Source: Amoebidium appalachense
Taxonomy: Eukaryota; Ichthyosporea
NCBI GenBank assembly: GCA_963693365.1
Contig: CAVNZM010000011.1
Location: 5,022,001 to 5,086,000, forward strand
Length of the DNA: 64,000 nt
Reading direction: 5' to 3'
The position numbers and the translations under genes were made by a program. Of this stretch, positions 1 through 38,658 are shown one piece after another (the stretch's first letter is position 1; each line of letters begins with the position of its first letter). Below the pieces are notes generated by a model. The model saw only the letters and a list, made by a program, of their open reading frames with translations, was not told the origin of the DNA and ran no database searches.

Positions 1-261
1 TCCCTCCCTCCAACACGCACGTAAATACATGAACTTACCCCATTCACTCAGCCACACATACACACATACACACACACAGGCACACAAGTGTGCGTGCACA
101 CACACACACACACACTTCAACACCCGCAGGCACCACCGACATGCACACGTACGTACACACACACACATCTGTGCACCCAGGCGCACGCGCACACACGCAC
201 ACAGCGCACGCGCACACACACACACAGACGCACACACGCGCACGCACGCACACACACACAC

Positions 262-276
262 ACACACAGACACACA

Positions 277-375
<99 letters not shown>

Positions 376-388
376 GCGCGCGCGCACA
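262..388. repeat. (CA)n then (CG)n microsatellite
   Basis: About 100 bp of CA repeat runs into a 26-bp CG repeat. On the sense strand of the RGS-globin gene the adjoining GT repeat forms the donor of exon 402-472. Confidence 0.95.
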
Positions 389-401
389 CGCACACACACA
401 C

Positions 402-26043
<25,642 letters not shown>

Positions 26044-26803
26044 GGTGGCCGCGTAATATAGAACCCGAAGAGCCCCTTTTTCAGCAATAACTAACACAGG
26101 TGACTATGACACTTTCAACGACATGGCGTGAATGCCTGAGATCTCCCAAGGATAAAAAAACCAAACAAAACTCCTGCTTTTGATCAACTATTAAAGAAAG
26201 TTTCACAAAACAGAAACAGAATTACAACAGATTCTGCGACATCTATATTCTGGTTTTTAAATATGTATACGAGCTTTCACAGACCTAAACCTCCCGTACA
26301 AAGTGGAACCTCCTGCCTCTGTCCAGGCTGTCAACATGAATGACCCTGAACATGCATACACAAGCACTTGGATCACTTGGATCAGCGTAGCAAACCAGGA
26401 TGGTGCATAGGCTAACCTATGAGAATAAAAAATGTGTCTAACTTTTTCCTGTGCTAGATGGAGTGATTTGAAATGAAATCTCACAATGTTTTGCTTACGT
26501 GCTGAACATTCTTCAGCAAACGCGAGCTTCAATGTGTGTTCAAGCACGGCCCTCTTTTTTTCAGAGGGCCGTGGTTCAAGCGTCGAGAGGGAGCCTCCCA
26601 ACACCCGTGAGTCCGAACCCACGCAAAATGGTGAGCTCACCTGATTGGTTGAATGCGCACCACGCACTTTGGAAAAGGTCACCCAATCAACTTGCTCCAT
26701 GTATGCCTTTATTAAGCTAATCTCTGGGCATCAGCCTGGCGCCAAAAATAACCCGCCCTCGAGTCACAGTCGGGTCACCGGCGTGTGTGCACGCGCGCGC
26801 GTG

Positions 26804-26846
26804 TGAGACTGGTCTCTCTTTGCCTCGAGTAAACAGCGTAAACCCC
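26804..26846 (+). repeat. 43-bp direct repeat, copy 1
   Basis: TGAGACTGGTCTCTCTTTGC continuing to GTAAACCCC is repeated almost exactly at 30519-30560 in the same orientation. Confidence 0.85.
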
Positions 26847-27029
26847 GTGTGTACATGGGCATGTACGCGTGTGCGTGTGTGCGTGTGTGCGTGTGCGTGT
26901 GTGTGCGTGTGTGTGCGTGTGCGTGTGTGTGTGTGTGCTGCGGGTATGGGCGGTGTGTGTCTGTACAGGTGCGCATGTGTAGGTGTCTGTGTGCGTCTAC
27001 ATGTGCGTGTGTGTGTGTGACGGTGCCAC

Positions 27030-27090
<61 letters not shown>

Positions 27091-27945
27091 CGGTGGTTGT
27101 GTGTGGGTGTATTGGTGGCGGGAGGGGGGGGGGAGGGGGGAGGGGGGGGGGGGGGTGCATTGGTCTTGGGGGGGGGGGGGGGGGGGGGGGGGGGGCTCGG
27201 GGGCGGGGGGGGCTCGGGGGCGGGGGGAGGGGGGGGGGGCTGCTCAACGGTTAATAAAAAAAAATAAAAAATAAAAAAAATCCCAGATTGTTTTTTAGCT
27301 CAGATTTGGTCTGCATTGCTCTTTTAGAGGCTGACTTGCTTGCTGTGCCTCGGTAGGTTTTGAGGGGGGCCTGTTGGGAAGGAGCAGAGTGTGGTCTGGT
27401 CAACATCGATGCAAATGACTAGTTGGAGCAAACTGGTTTTGTACGCATACACGTACACTTAAGGTTTTGCCCGCTGGCGTCCTTTGTCACTTGTCGCTTT
27501 ATTTTTATTTCGTAGCTTTGGCTTTTTCAGTTCTGTTGGTGGTTATGTAGCCTGTGGCTGCACGTTGCCTTCATCAACGGATCAAAAAACCCGAGTCAAA
27601 AGAAAAAAGAAATCCCAGCCTCGGTCGGAGATGGAGGCTGGGTCTTAGGAGAGAGAGGGGGTGTGGGGGGGGAAAGGACTGACCTGTTTTTGCGTAAAAA
27701 AAAGATCCATTATCCAATCAGTGTTTTTGGCGGCAGATTTCAAATTTTCTCTCAGACACTTTGTAACGTCAGTAGTCCCAGTACACGACATTGCGATCTA
27801 CAGAGGTCGAAGATACCACTGATGGCTCTGGCTTGAGCGGAGACGCATCAGCTCATGACGTCAGCACCTCGGGGCGCGCGCCAGGGCGAGCGACAGAGAG
27901 CCCTGGCAGCCGACTGGCCGACCGAGGCTGGGCGATAGCGATATG

Positions 27946-28009
27946 GCGTAGCCACGGCCATCTAGAAACACAGGTCACAGGTGTTTCTAGATGGCCGTGG
28001 GCGTAGCCA
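27946..28009. repeat. Perfect 20-bp hairpin flanked by a 9-bp direct repeat
   Basis: Arms CCACGGCCATCTAGAAACAC (27952-27971) and its exact reverse complement (27981-28000) enclose a 9-bp spacer. GCGTAGCCA occurs on both sides (27946 and 28001), as a target duplication of a small foldback insertion would. Confidence 0.75.
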
Positions 28010-28115
28010 TTGAGCTCATTTATGATTAATAGGGGCATTCGATTTACGCCTCTATGATTATCAAATGCCATGTTATTGGCATAGCCATAAATACTCGTAG
28101 CTGCATCATGATATT

Positions 28116-30203
28116 TTGGCTAAATATAGAGGCGCTCGTCCATTGCAGTTGTGTAGAGCTGCACTCAAAAAAAAAAATACAAAAGAGAGCCATCTTACTA
28201 TATCTAGTAAGTCTTGTGGACCTGATGGACTCCCTGCTGGGTTTCTTAAAATCCTTGTTCCCTCCTACCCACAAAAGGAAAGTGATCGTGCTATTAAACC
28301 TGATCTTACTATCATGTTAAGCTCTCTCTTTTCTTGGTGTGTTAAATGTGGACATGTCCCGTCATCTTGGTTAGATACCTTAGTGATCCCCATAGTTAAG
28401 AAGGACTCTGAGGGCCCCATATCATCCTTTCGCCCCATTACACTAACCCAGGTTGTTCGTAGATTCTTTGAAGCTTGCTTACTTAGGTTATTTGCACATC
28501 ACCCTAGGTTTCAATCTATTCTTCACATACACCCATGCCAATCCGCTTTTCGTAAAAACAATTCATGTTATGTTCAAATAATGGCACTGCACGATTCTAT
28601 GCAAGTTGGTGCACAATATGTTGGCTTTATTGATTGGAAAACTGCTTACGATTCTGTCTCCCCTGGTCTCCTATGGGAAAAGCTTGCTGCACGGGGTGTA
28701 CCACACTGCATTGGTGTTCTGTTAGAAGCACTCTTGTCTCAAACCTATGGTAGAGCTGTGGTTAATGGGCATCTTTCATATGGTTTTGCTCGTACTAGAG
28801 GTCTCTTGCAGGGTTCATTGCTTAGCCCCTTTTTGTTTAACCTATTTATAGATGATTTGGCTGTCAAGATTTACGCCGAAAACGATAACCCTATTAATAA
28901 CTTTCCGCCTGCACTTCTCTATGCTGATGATCTGTCCCTCCTTGCCCGTACCCCTAGACGCCTGCAAAGATTGTTCGATGTAGTGTCAGAGTGGTGCAAG
29001 GCAAACCTTATGATCCTTAACATAGACAAATGTGGTGTTCTTGTACCTGATATAGCTAACAATTTACACACATTTACATTATCATCTAAACCTGTACCTA
29101 TAGTTCCAGAATACAAATATCTTGGTGTTCCGGTTGATTCTGTTGGTGTTATGTTCCCCCATATGGTCGAAAAGAGGGTAGAGTTGGCTCGTAAGCGGTT
29201 AGCTTTCTTCTCGGCTAATATTTTTAAAGACACACCCCTCCATCCTTCTATTAGACTTACATTTATTCGCACTTTTGTCTTCCCGGCATGTGAATATGGT
29301 TTACCCCTTCTCGCCGCTTGGATCAAGAAAGAGAGAACTAGAGCGCTTAAACCCTTGGCAAATTTCCTTGAAGCAGAAGTTGCCTCCTTTCTATCTAACA
29401 ACTGTTGTAAACCTGGGCCTGTAACGCTCTCGATATATGGTCTGGTCCCAATAGCTGCTAGAGTATCCTATCTCGCGCTGAAATTCAATAAGCACATAAG
29501 CCGCTTAAAGAAGTATTTGCCCTCCCACCCTCTCTTCTCTATCCGACCTGTCCCCTCCTCACCTCTCCCCTCTTTCCTCCCCTCTCTCTCCCCTTCTCCC
29601 CTGGGCACAAATACAAATAAACCCCGCAATAGTGTGTGTGTGACTTTGGACTGCCACTTACTTATTAAACATGTACACAATCACAAGATAATCACGCAAT
29701 ATAACAAATGGAAAAAGATACCACACGACACTAGACCCGATGAAAGCATACACCTTGAAAAACTAAGCCTTATGTCTCGTTTTATATATACTGACCGCCT
29801 CAACCATATTGCCAAATATGGCACTCGCAAGTGTATAACACCTAAATACATATTACCTTCCTGTAGAACTGGTCTTTCTCTAGCTGATGGTATTATTGAT
29901 CAATTACCACGCTTTTACTGTACACGTGCTATACAGTGGAGATCTAATAAGTATAAGGTGGCATCATTTGCATGCCCAAACAACACACACACACACCAGT
30001 TTAACCGGTCATGTATCGCCAAATGTAGTTTGATAGACCACATAATACCGCAACACACACACGTCACATTCACAACAGACACCCAGAAAGATAGCCTACC
30101 TGTAAATTACAACATCCTTGATTTTATACTAAACACGCGTAACTACGACCTGTTTATTAGATGTATTGATTGGCTTGAGAAACACATCACTACAAAATTA
30201 TAG
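28116..30203 (+). CDS. LINE-type reverse transcriptase, 5'-truncated
   Basis: An uninterrupted frame of 695 codons encodes a non-LTR reverse transcriptase. The palm begins near CGPDGLPAGFLK. Other motifs in order are FRPITLTQVVRRFFEACL, GFIDWKTAYDSVSPGL (first catalytic Asp), GLLQGSLLSPFLFNLFIDDL (motif B), YADDLSLLA (catalytic DD), and a C-terminal Cys/His segment with CPNN, H and C-IAKC. No AP-endonuclease or restriction-like endonuclease domain precedes it, so it is 5'-truncated or relies on other functions. The first ATG may be fortuitous, because the A-rich stretch near 28168 could be the insertion junction. The intact frame indicates a fairly recent copy. It lies between the RGS-globin and MORN genes. 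A broken relative is at 48-51 kb. Confidence 0.85.
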   Translation: MAKYRGARPLQLCRAALKKKNTKESHLTISSKSCGPDGLPAGFLKILVPSYPQKESDRAIKPDLTIMLSSLFSWCVKCGHVPSSWLDTLVIPIVKKDSEGPISSFRPITLTQVVRRFFEACLLRLFAHHPRFQSILHIHPCQSAFRKNNSCYVQIMALHDSMQVGAQYVGFIDWKTAYDSVSPGLLWEKLAARGVPHCIGVLLEALLSQTYGRAVVNGHLSYGFARTRGLLQGSLLSPFLFNLFIDDLAVKIYAENDNPINNFPPALLYADDLSLLARTPRRLQRLFDVVSEWCKANLMILNIDKCGVLVPDIANNLHTFTLSSKPVPIVPEYKYLGVPVDSVGVMFPHMVEKRVELARKRLAFFSANIFKDTPLHPSIRLTFIRTFVFPACEYGLPLLAAWIKKERTRALKPLANFLEAEVASFLSNNCCKPGPVTLSIYGLVPIAARVSYLALKFNKHISRLKKYLPSHPLFSIRPVPSSPLPSFLPSLSPSPLGTNTNKPRNSVCVTLDCHLLIKHVHNHKIITQYNKWKKIPHDTRPDESIHLEKLSLMSRFIYTDRLNHIAKYGTRKCITPKYILPSCRTGLSLADGIIDQLPRFYCTRAIQWRSNKYKVASFACPNNTHTHQFNRSCIAKCSLIDHIIPQHTHVTFTTDTQKDSLPVNYNILDFILNTRNYDLFIRCIDWLEKHITTKL

Positions 30204-30224
30204 CGCACGCGCACACACACACAC

Positions 30225-30277
<53 letters not shown>

Positions 30278-30309
30278 CCAGCTGATACCGAGTGTCCCGA
30301 GGGGAGCCC

Positions 30310-30364
<55 letters not shown>
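28140..30364 (+). mobile_element. Non-LTR retrotransposon (LINE), 5'-truncated
   Basis: The element contains the reverse transcriptase frame, a short 3' UTR with a CA repeat (30212-30276), and a 51-base poly(A) tail (30314-30364). The tail is bracketed by GGGGAGCCCC (30301) and CGGGGAACCCC (30365). The exact 5' edge is not visible. Confidence 0.8.
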
Positions 30365-30365
<1 letters not shown>

Positions 30366-30518
30366 GGGGAACCCCAACTAATTGATTTCTCCTTGTAGTC
30401 TTTATGGTGTCTCGTAGAGAAAGTAAACCCTGATATATAGTCACCACCCGACATCTATGTACGTGATCATGATATACCGCTGAGGGGATATTCCGAGCAA
30501 AACCCCCCCCCCCATACC

Positions 30519-30560
30519 TGAGACTGGTTCTCTTTGCCTCGAGTAAACAGCGTAAACCCC
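30519..30560 (+). repeat. 43-bp direct repeat, copy 2
   Basis: Matches 26804-26846 except for a small length difference in the CT stretch. Together the copies bracket 3.7 kb that includes the retroelement. Confidence 0.85.
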
Positions 30561-30758
30561 TACTATATTAGTACTGTTCATAGATAGATCCAACTAATAT
30601 ACATAGTGACCTCCCCGGTGACCCCCCCCCAAAAAAAAAAAAAAAAAAAAAAAAACCACATAAAACGAGAAAGAGAAAGAGAGAGAGTGAAAGAATAAAT
30701 GAAAGAAAGAAAGAATGAAATTAAGAAAGAACGAAAGAAAGAAAGAAAGAAAAAAGCT

Positions 30759-30793
<35 letters not shown>

Positions 30794-31290
30794 AGGGAAA
30801 AAAAAGGAAAGGAAGAAGGGAGAGAGTAAAAGAAATGAAAAGAGAACACCACGATTTGAAATTTGTGGCTCAGCTGCCGCTACCAAAGCTACCGCCGGTG
30901 GGCCAGTCACCCCACCCAACTTCCACATGCTTCAAAATGCCCCGCCACCACAACAAATTTCAATTAATTGCGGCCGAAGTTTTTCTCAGCAAACAGGGGA
31001 CATGGCTAACAGATTGGTGTTTTTCTTTTCTTTTCTATTCCTTTCTTTCAGGCTGCAGAAACTTTATAAAAACCGTCCTTCTTTTCTTTTCTTTTCTTTT
31101 CTTTTGAAGTTTTTTTTTTCTTCATGCGTGCACCCCTCTCTTTTTCCTTTTTTCTTATTTTCATCCTTTCTTCCTTTCTTTCTTCTCCTTTCTTTTCTTT
31201 TCTTTTCTTCTTTTTTCTTTCTTTCTTTCTCTCTTTTTATTTTTTGGCGGCGGCGGCGGTGGTGGTGGTGGTGGTGGTGGTGGTGGTGGT

Positions 31291-31341
<51 letters not shown>

Positions 31342-31583
31342 TCTATTTTCGTGACAGCTACCAAAACCATTAATCAGCCACCCCAGCCCACTTCCAAGCA
31401 CATCAAAATGCCCCCGTCGCAACCAAATTATAAATTTGGCGTGGGTTTAGTTTTCTCTAGAACAGGCATAAAATTAGGTCACAGTTTCATAAATTCAAAT
31501 TATTCCTTATCAAGTTGTCTAAGTTGTTCAGTGGCATTGCTATTGTGATCACCCCTGATTGTCAACGATAATAGAATGTCTTT

Positions 31584-31606
31584 ATGAACGTTACTGTAAC
31601 GTTCAT
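31584..31606. repeat. 23-bp palindrome
   Basis: ATGAACGTTAC-T-GTAACGTTCAT is a perfect palindrome around one central base. Function unknown. Confidence 0.8.
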
Positions 31607-31909
31607 ATGAATGTTCCGAAAGTATTCATGTTCCGAAACCAATAATGAAAATGCATGCTAACCCTGATATCGATATTGATATCAATATAATATCTGCCCG
31701 ATTCCTCTGCATCACCACGACATGCCCCCAATCGCCAGTGCATCATTCTGCCGGTAATACTAAGTTTAGTACACTGTCAGTACATGCACACCATCCCTTC
31801 CGCACCGCCCACCTATAGCCTTCAAGTGAAATTCCCTGCAATTAACTAACCCAAAAGAAATTAAGTGCCTCTATTGTCATTTGGAAACAGCAGTGGAGTT
31901 ACAGTGGAC

Positions 31910-31948
<39 letters not shown>

Positions 31949-32339
31949 ACACACACACACCTAAAAGGGGATCACTTGTATTCGATTCAACTGAGTTACT
32001 AGAAGTTAACAGAACCGTGGTGGCACTTAGACCTGCAGCTGTGGCCGCAGTTGAAAGCCGGGCATTCATCCCATCATATCTAAAATAAAAAAATAAAAAA
32101 TACGTATTGCAGGACTATAAAGAAAAAACTTAAAGTTAGTACTTGTGCAACTCAAGTCAACTCAATGTCACGGAATCCTACACCGTTTTGCCTTTTTGCG
32201 TAAACCTAAACAAAACCCGGCGAATTAGTACATTATTTACTAGCCATACACCCATATTTGTGCCAACTATAGGTAGGTGTACCAGTTGTGCCAATCACTG
32301 GCACGGTGCCTTGAAACTGCAACCGAGTCACGGTCTTGG

Positions 32340-32851
32340 CTAAACACCTGCCGAAGCCCCCTCCAGCACCGACTGTGTGTCCTTCTTCTTTGAGATCTCG
32401 ATGCCGAAAATGCTGGTCACCTTGGCCCCATCCTTCCATTTCTGCTCCCGAAATCCCATTGTCAGCCACACTTCCGCTACTTAGCTAAGTAGCTCTGGGC
32501 AGGCCGAGCCCATGACGCTTCAGCTTGAGAATTAACCTATACTACTGCCCCTAAAATCATTGTAGTACTACTATAACAACGAATTCCTCTTGGTACTTTG
32601 CAGTATACTCCAAAAAAAACCCTCTAAGCATCCTCCGAATTCAGCGACAAACAAGCACATGTACATGTGGGTACCGAGTTTTCTGAAGAACACCTATATT
32701 TTCTTTATGTTGCTCATACGAAGCTGCAGCGTAGTGCGTAACGTGCACACATTACCCATCACTGCTCATTAATTTGGTTTCAGCACAGATATTCCGCCAG
32801 TTGACACACACAGCAGTGTTTCATACACACACAAGAAAGAAGCCAGGCCAG

Positions 32852-32908
<57 letters not shown>

Positions 32909-35900
32909 AAAACCGGGCCGGCAAAAACGTACCTGCTTCTGTGGCTTAGCACCCTCCGTCCTCATGTATTCAAACTTGCCGTGCTTAGCCCCAGCCACCC
33001 AGTGGCCCTTGTATATCTCCCCCGTGGCCGTGTAGTATATCCCCTCCCCCTAAATCAATTATTTACATGGTTAGCAACAGAAAATCTCTTTACCCCTCTT
33101 CCCTCTCCCGCTGCCGCCAAAACCAAAGAAGAAGCTTTATGGAAGAAAGGGAGGGGCCATCACGGCTACCGTACGTTTGGGTAGAGAGAGAGAGTCAGAC
33201 AGGGGGGCTGATGAATGGGCAGGGTCGTGACTGGGGGAAAGGAGAGGGGGTGATGGATGGAGATGTGGGGAGACAGAAGGGAGGGTTGGGGGGGGGGGGG
33301 GGGGGGGGGAGGGGGGGGGAGGGGGGGGGGGGAGGGCGCAGGGAAACAAGGGTGGGAGAAGGGGGGAGGGTTGGGGGCGGGGGGGGGGGGGTTCAGCAAG
33401 GAATTTAGAATACTCACGTGGGGCTTGTTGCTTTTCCACTCCCCTTGGTACTTGCTACCGTCTGGGAATGTTTGCTCTCCCCGTTGCAGTTCGCCTGTGC
33501 GCAAAGGAAATCAGAAAACGAGTCAATGGTAAACCCTTTTTATATTCAAAACAAAAGCGGGATATCAACACGCCCCAGCAGGAATGAGGCAAAAGGGAAC
33601 TCATTTCACTACCTGTCGTGTGTGTGGGTGCGCAGGCATGTGCACGCGAGTGCCTGTTAGGTAAGCGAAGTGACTGATAAAGCACATCCATATGCAGATG
33701 GGTTTGAATGTGTGTACACATGTGTGTGTCTGTTTGTGCGTGTGCGTGCGTGTGCGTGCGTGTGCGTGCGTGTGCGTGCGTGTGCGCGCGCGTGTGTGTG
33801 TGTGTGTCTAAGGGAGGGGAGGAGGAAGAGGGGAGGGGGGGGGGGGGGGGGGGGGCTTATGTACCTGCAATCCAGCGGCCTGATTGGTGGGTGTTGTCCG
33901 GTCGTGTGAGCCTGCCCTCCCCACAGTAGGCGTCTTTGTCCCATTCACCTATGGTGTTCAAAGGTCCCAGTGAGCAAGCAAGCACAAAAGAGCCTTGTCA
34001 ATCACACAAACACTGAAAGTGGGAACACACGGCCACAAAAATGAGAAAGCTGACATGTCAAGAGAACGGATACACGAACATTTGACTGCTGAAAGGGCCG
34101 TTTTTTTTTTTGTTTTTTTTTTTTGGGGGGGGGGGGGGGGGGTTTGAATGCGTCAAAAAATACGAAGTACACAAGAACAAACGGATAACACGATGCAGAA
34201 TGCAAGCCATACATAAAGAGTGCATAATAAGCAGAGCCCATCCTCAGGGGGGGCCCACGTCATTCACAGTACCCGAGTTTCGACCTATTCCCCTCGTTAA
34301 CGAAACCCCGGGGGGGGGGGGGGGGGGGGGGGGATAGACGACTTGAAGATTGAGACTGAACCCCACAACCAAAAATGGGGGCATGGAGCAATGACAGGAA
34401 AGCAGGCACAGTCGTGCGTATTAGCTGTGCACGCCAATTTTTTTCCCATGACATGCCTGTCTCAATCGCACGTTCCCAATCAAAACAAAGCAAAGACAGA
34501 GCGACATTACCGGTGGAAGAAACATTTGAGCGGTTTATGTGAGTGCAAATAAACCTAAGAAATTCGACCTACCGTCGTATTTGAATCCGTTCGCACCGTT
34601 GAAGAGACCCTTCCCGTGGCGTCTGCCAGAGCTCCACCCACCCTCGTACCTGATTGGGGGTAGATCAGTAATCCCGTCTACCAGAAACGTTGGAATACAA
34701 ACTATAGAACGAACATTGTGTGAGTTAACCACATGTACAGCAGCAGTTCACTATTTATGTCCGAGTTTATACAAGGAAACCATACACACTGCAACGGCTC
34801 CAATTTATTTCCCCCCTATCACCAGAGTTAGGTTGTGTTCGTTGCCACGTGTTTCATAAACCCCCTCCCCCCCCCTCCTCCTCCCCCCTCCCCCCAGACC
34901 ACTACCTCCCTCCCATACGTCCCCTCTCACATCTCGTCCTTATTGGTTAACATCTCCCCTCCCCCCCCCCCCCCTCCCCTCCCCCCTCCCCCTCCCCCTT
35001 GCACACCACCTATCAACCCCATTCCCCCCCCCCCCCCCCCCCCCCCCCCTCCCCCCCCTCCCCCCCCCCCCCCCCCACAGTCCATGCAGATCACTCACGT
35101 GTCCCCGTTAGCCCACGTCTTCTTCCCCTGGCCGTGTGGCTCACCGTCCACCCACTCCCCCTCGTAGACCGACCCATCCTTGGCCCTGAGTGTGCCCTTG
35201 CCGTGCTGCTCCCCCCTCTCCCATGACCCCTCGTAGCGGCTGCCGTCCGCCCATGTCTTTAAGCCTTGGCCCTGCGTGGAAGCCTTTAGTCAGCGGGAAA
35301 GTTAAAGAAACGTGTTTGGGTATGAGTTTAGGGACCGCCCCTAGCTGCCAAAATAACGACTAATGTGAACCACATAGGAAACTTCCATATTTGGCAAACC
35401 CTGAATTCTAAGCTAACCAATCTGGGGAAAAAGGACGAAAGACAAATCAACAACAACCATAACCGTTGTTCAATATAAACAAAAACATACTTCAGCTGTC
35501 TACATTGAACCATCCTTTACACCATAACAGCAAAAAGAGAATGAAACCAAAAAGCCGATTATAAAACAAAAGGAAAGCAATAAAGGAAAACACAGAGAAG
35601 GGGAAAAGGGTAGCGAGGGGGAAGTAGTGCACATACCTCCATCTTCCCGTTCCTCCACTCTCCCTCGTACTTGGACCCGTCACTCTCGGTGAGTTCACCT
35701 CGACCAAACTCGATACCGTCCGCAAACCCACCAACATACTTGCCACCGTTTGCGTGAATCTGCACACATGGTGGACATGTCAGAACAACAAGAACACTCT
35801 GCACCACATGGAACACACCGCTCCACATGTGCCTGCATTTAGAACTAAAATCCGATTTTGGCATGTGGAATTCATCCTCCATCTGTCATGATTCCTGGAG

Positions 35901-35930
35901 GCAAGGGAGCGGGCAAAAGGTGTGTGAAGG

Positions 35931-36028
<98 letters not shown>

Positions 36029-36816
36029 CGCTCGCACGCGCATGTGGGTGCCCCCTCGGTTTGTGCAACGACGAATCTGCACACGTGGTATGGTTGACCC
36101 CAACTCTTTTGCATAATTTGTCAATCTTGGATAGCACTGCCAGAAAATGTTAAAGGAAAGGAAGTCAGGGATGTGTGTGTGCGCATGTGTGTGTGTATGT
36201 GTTTGTGTATATTGGTAGGGGGAGGAGGGGGAGGAGGAGAAGGAGTGGGGGACAGGCAGAAGACACGGTGAATCTCACGAGAAAAGCTGCCAATTGTGGG
36301 GGCGGGTGTGTTGTGTGTGTATGTATGTTTTTTGTCCGAAGGGGAAAAGGGGAGGGAGGAGAACGGGGGAGGGGGGGGGTCATTTGGAATGAACCCAAGT
36401 ACAACACAACTTGGAGGGAAATAACCGGTTAGATTAGAGGGGAAGGTGGTACTTACGTAAGTGCAGCTATCACCGCTAAGCTTGTCCCTGACCCACGTTC
36501 CCTCCATAATGTCTCCCTTTCTGGACACAAACTTTCCCTGTCCGCTCCTCATGCCGTTCACCCACTGCCCTTCGTACCGGTCTCCATTGGCCCACAACTT
36601 GGTGCCCGTACCGTGATATCTGTGGGAGGTGTAGGTGGGTGGGTCGCGGCCCTAAGATAGTATGGGTACTGCAAGAACAGAATATGGCATTTGTGTACCT
36701 ATTGATGATGGTTGAAAAAGGTGCAAGTAAAGCTACGAATGGAGGGAAGGGGGAATGGGGAAGGGAAGGAGGTGGATGGGTGGGTGGGGTGGGGGGGAGG
36801 GGGGGGAGGGAGGGGG

Positions 36817-36896
<80 letters not shown>

Positions 36897-37174
36897 AGGA
36901 ATATGGGGGGAAGGGGGGATGGGGGGGGGGGGGGGGGGGGGAGGCTAGCAAAAGCAATAATTTCATCATGCAAGCACGTTACGGGAAACGCAAGCACACG
37001 GGGAGAAGGTGGGCAAACACGTACATGTCGTTCTCCCAATCCCCCTCATAGGTGCTGCCGTCCTGGTATGTGCACGTGCCCTTGCCTTGTCTCTTGCCCA
37101 TGTTCCACTCCCCCTCGAAGCGCGTCTTGTCTTTGGGGTTTACATATGTGCCTTGCCCGTGGAACTGGATGGGA

Positions 37175-37205
<31 letters not shown>

Positions 37206-38585
37206 AGGGGGGGGGATAGAGTGAGTGAAAGGTAGTGAGAGATGAGGATAATGGAGGTGAGAGGGATGTGAGCAAGATGGGGGGGGGGGGACGGAGAGAG
37301 AGGGAGAGACAGAAACAGAAGATGAGGGAGAGAGAGAGATGCGGTATCGATAATGATGCGTGTAGTTTTGTGTGTTCTGTGTATATAGTTGTGTGTGTGT
37401 GTGTGTGTGCATGTCTGTGTGTATGCATTCGTGTCCTTGGGTTGATGCGTGGACTTGTGAGTTCGTGTGTGGGTGTGGGTGGGTCTTTGTGCGTGTGTGT
37501 GCGTGTGTGTGTGCATGTGTGCGCATTTGTGCGTATGTGTGTGTGCATAAGTGTGTGCGGGTGTGGCTGTGTGTGCTTGTTTGTAAAAGTGTGTGTGTGT
37601 ATGTGTGTGCGCATGCATAGAAACATTCATAGTAAGCGGGGTAGAAACTAAAAAAAGGCACAAACCACATTAGCGCGGTATGCTGAAGGGACCTAACCTT
37701 CCGCCGCCAAACTCCTTTGAGCATCTTATAATGCATAGTAGTCAAACTACATACATCTCCGAATATCGTGCAGCCTCACAATTCTCATAGGAGTATCCAA
37801 CAATGCACCACACACACACAAGAACCACCACTCACCACGGCATACACACACATGCCCCCCAATCCCCCCCCCACTCCCCCCTTCTCTCTTCCCCCCTCCC
37901 CTCCCTGCCTTACGACACACAAAGGCTCACCGACCACGTTGCCCTCTCCTCTTCTTGCCCCTTAGTCCCCCCCCCCCCCCCCCCCCCCCCCACCCCCCCC
38001 ACCCACCCCACCCCCTCCCTCTCCCCTTTACCCAACATCCACTCACCACATTGTTGCAGTATTCCCCATCGTACAGTGTGCCGTCCGTGTGCCTGTACAC
38101 ACCCTTTCCGTGCTTCTGCCCGGCCTTCCATCCACCCTCATACGACCCACCGGCAGACTCCAAAAGTTTACCCTCACCGTCATATTCGTCATCGACCCAT
38201 TCACCCTCGTAGCTGCACCAAGAACCAACAAGGTGTCAAAGACCTGCTTTCCTTTTCTCTGTTTTTCTTCTTTCCCTTTTTGCTTATACTTAGGCCTAAA
38301 AGTACACAGTCGCTTTTTTCTTCTTATTCTCACATGGGCCCCATCCCCCCCCCCCCCCCCCCCTCCCCCCCCCCCCCCCCCCCTTCATACTCGTGTCAAC
38401 CCACCCCGCCCACCCGACCTCGTAACTGCATATTTCAATGCATTGCGAACCCAATCTTTGTTCTGTGGTAATCCATATTCCATATCCAGCTCATTCTCCG
38501 GCTGCCCGCTGCTCCACAAACCACGACCTCGCTCCCCCCCCCCTCCCCCTACCCCCTCCCCCCCTAGCCCCCCTCTGCCTGCTCT

Positions 38586-38658
<73 letters not shown>

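Larger units (their letters stand above)
26044..28140. other. Intergenic region upstream of the RGS-globin gene
   Basis: The first 740 bp are unique sequence and should contain the RGS-globin promoter; no clear TATA box is seen. GT-rich DNA spans 26860-27087, G-rich DNA 27122-27240, then unique sequence with a 20-bp hairpin at 27952-28000. No gene is recognised. Confidence 0.55.
30365..32339. other. Intergenic region between retroelement and MORN gene 3' end
   Basis: Holds the second 43-bp direct repeat (30519-30560), C-A and G runs (30506-30655, 30762-30792), CT-rich blocks, a (GGT)n-poly(G) tract (31249-31340), a palindrome (31584-31606), an AT-rich palindromic patch near 31668-31690 and a poly(C) run (31912-31948). 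A diverged pair of similar blocks lies at about 30880-30965 and 31352-31440. No gene is recognised. Confidence 0.55.

Noticed and set aside
31249-31360. Poly(Ala/Val/Gly) or poly(Pro/Thr) protein
   Set aside because: It is a GGT repeat running into a 50-base G run.
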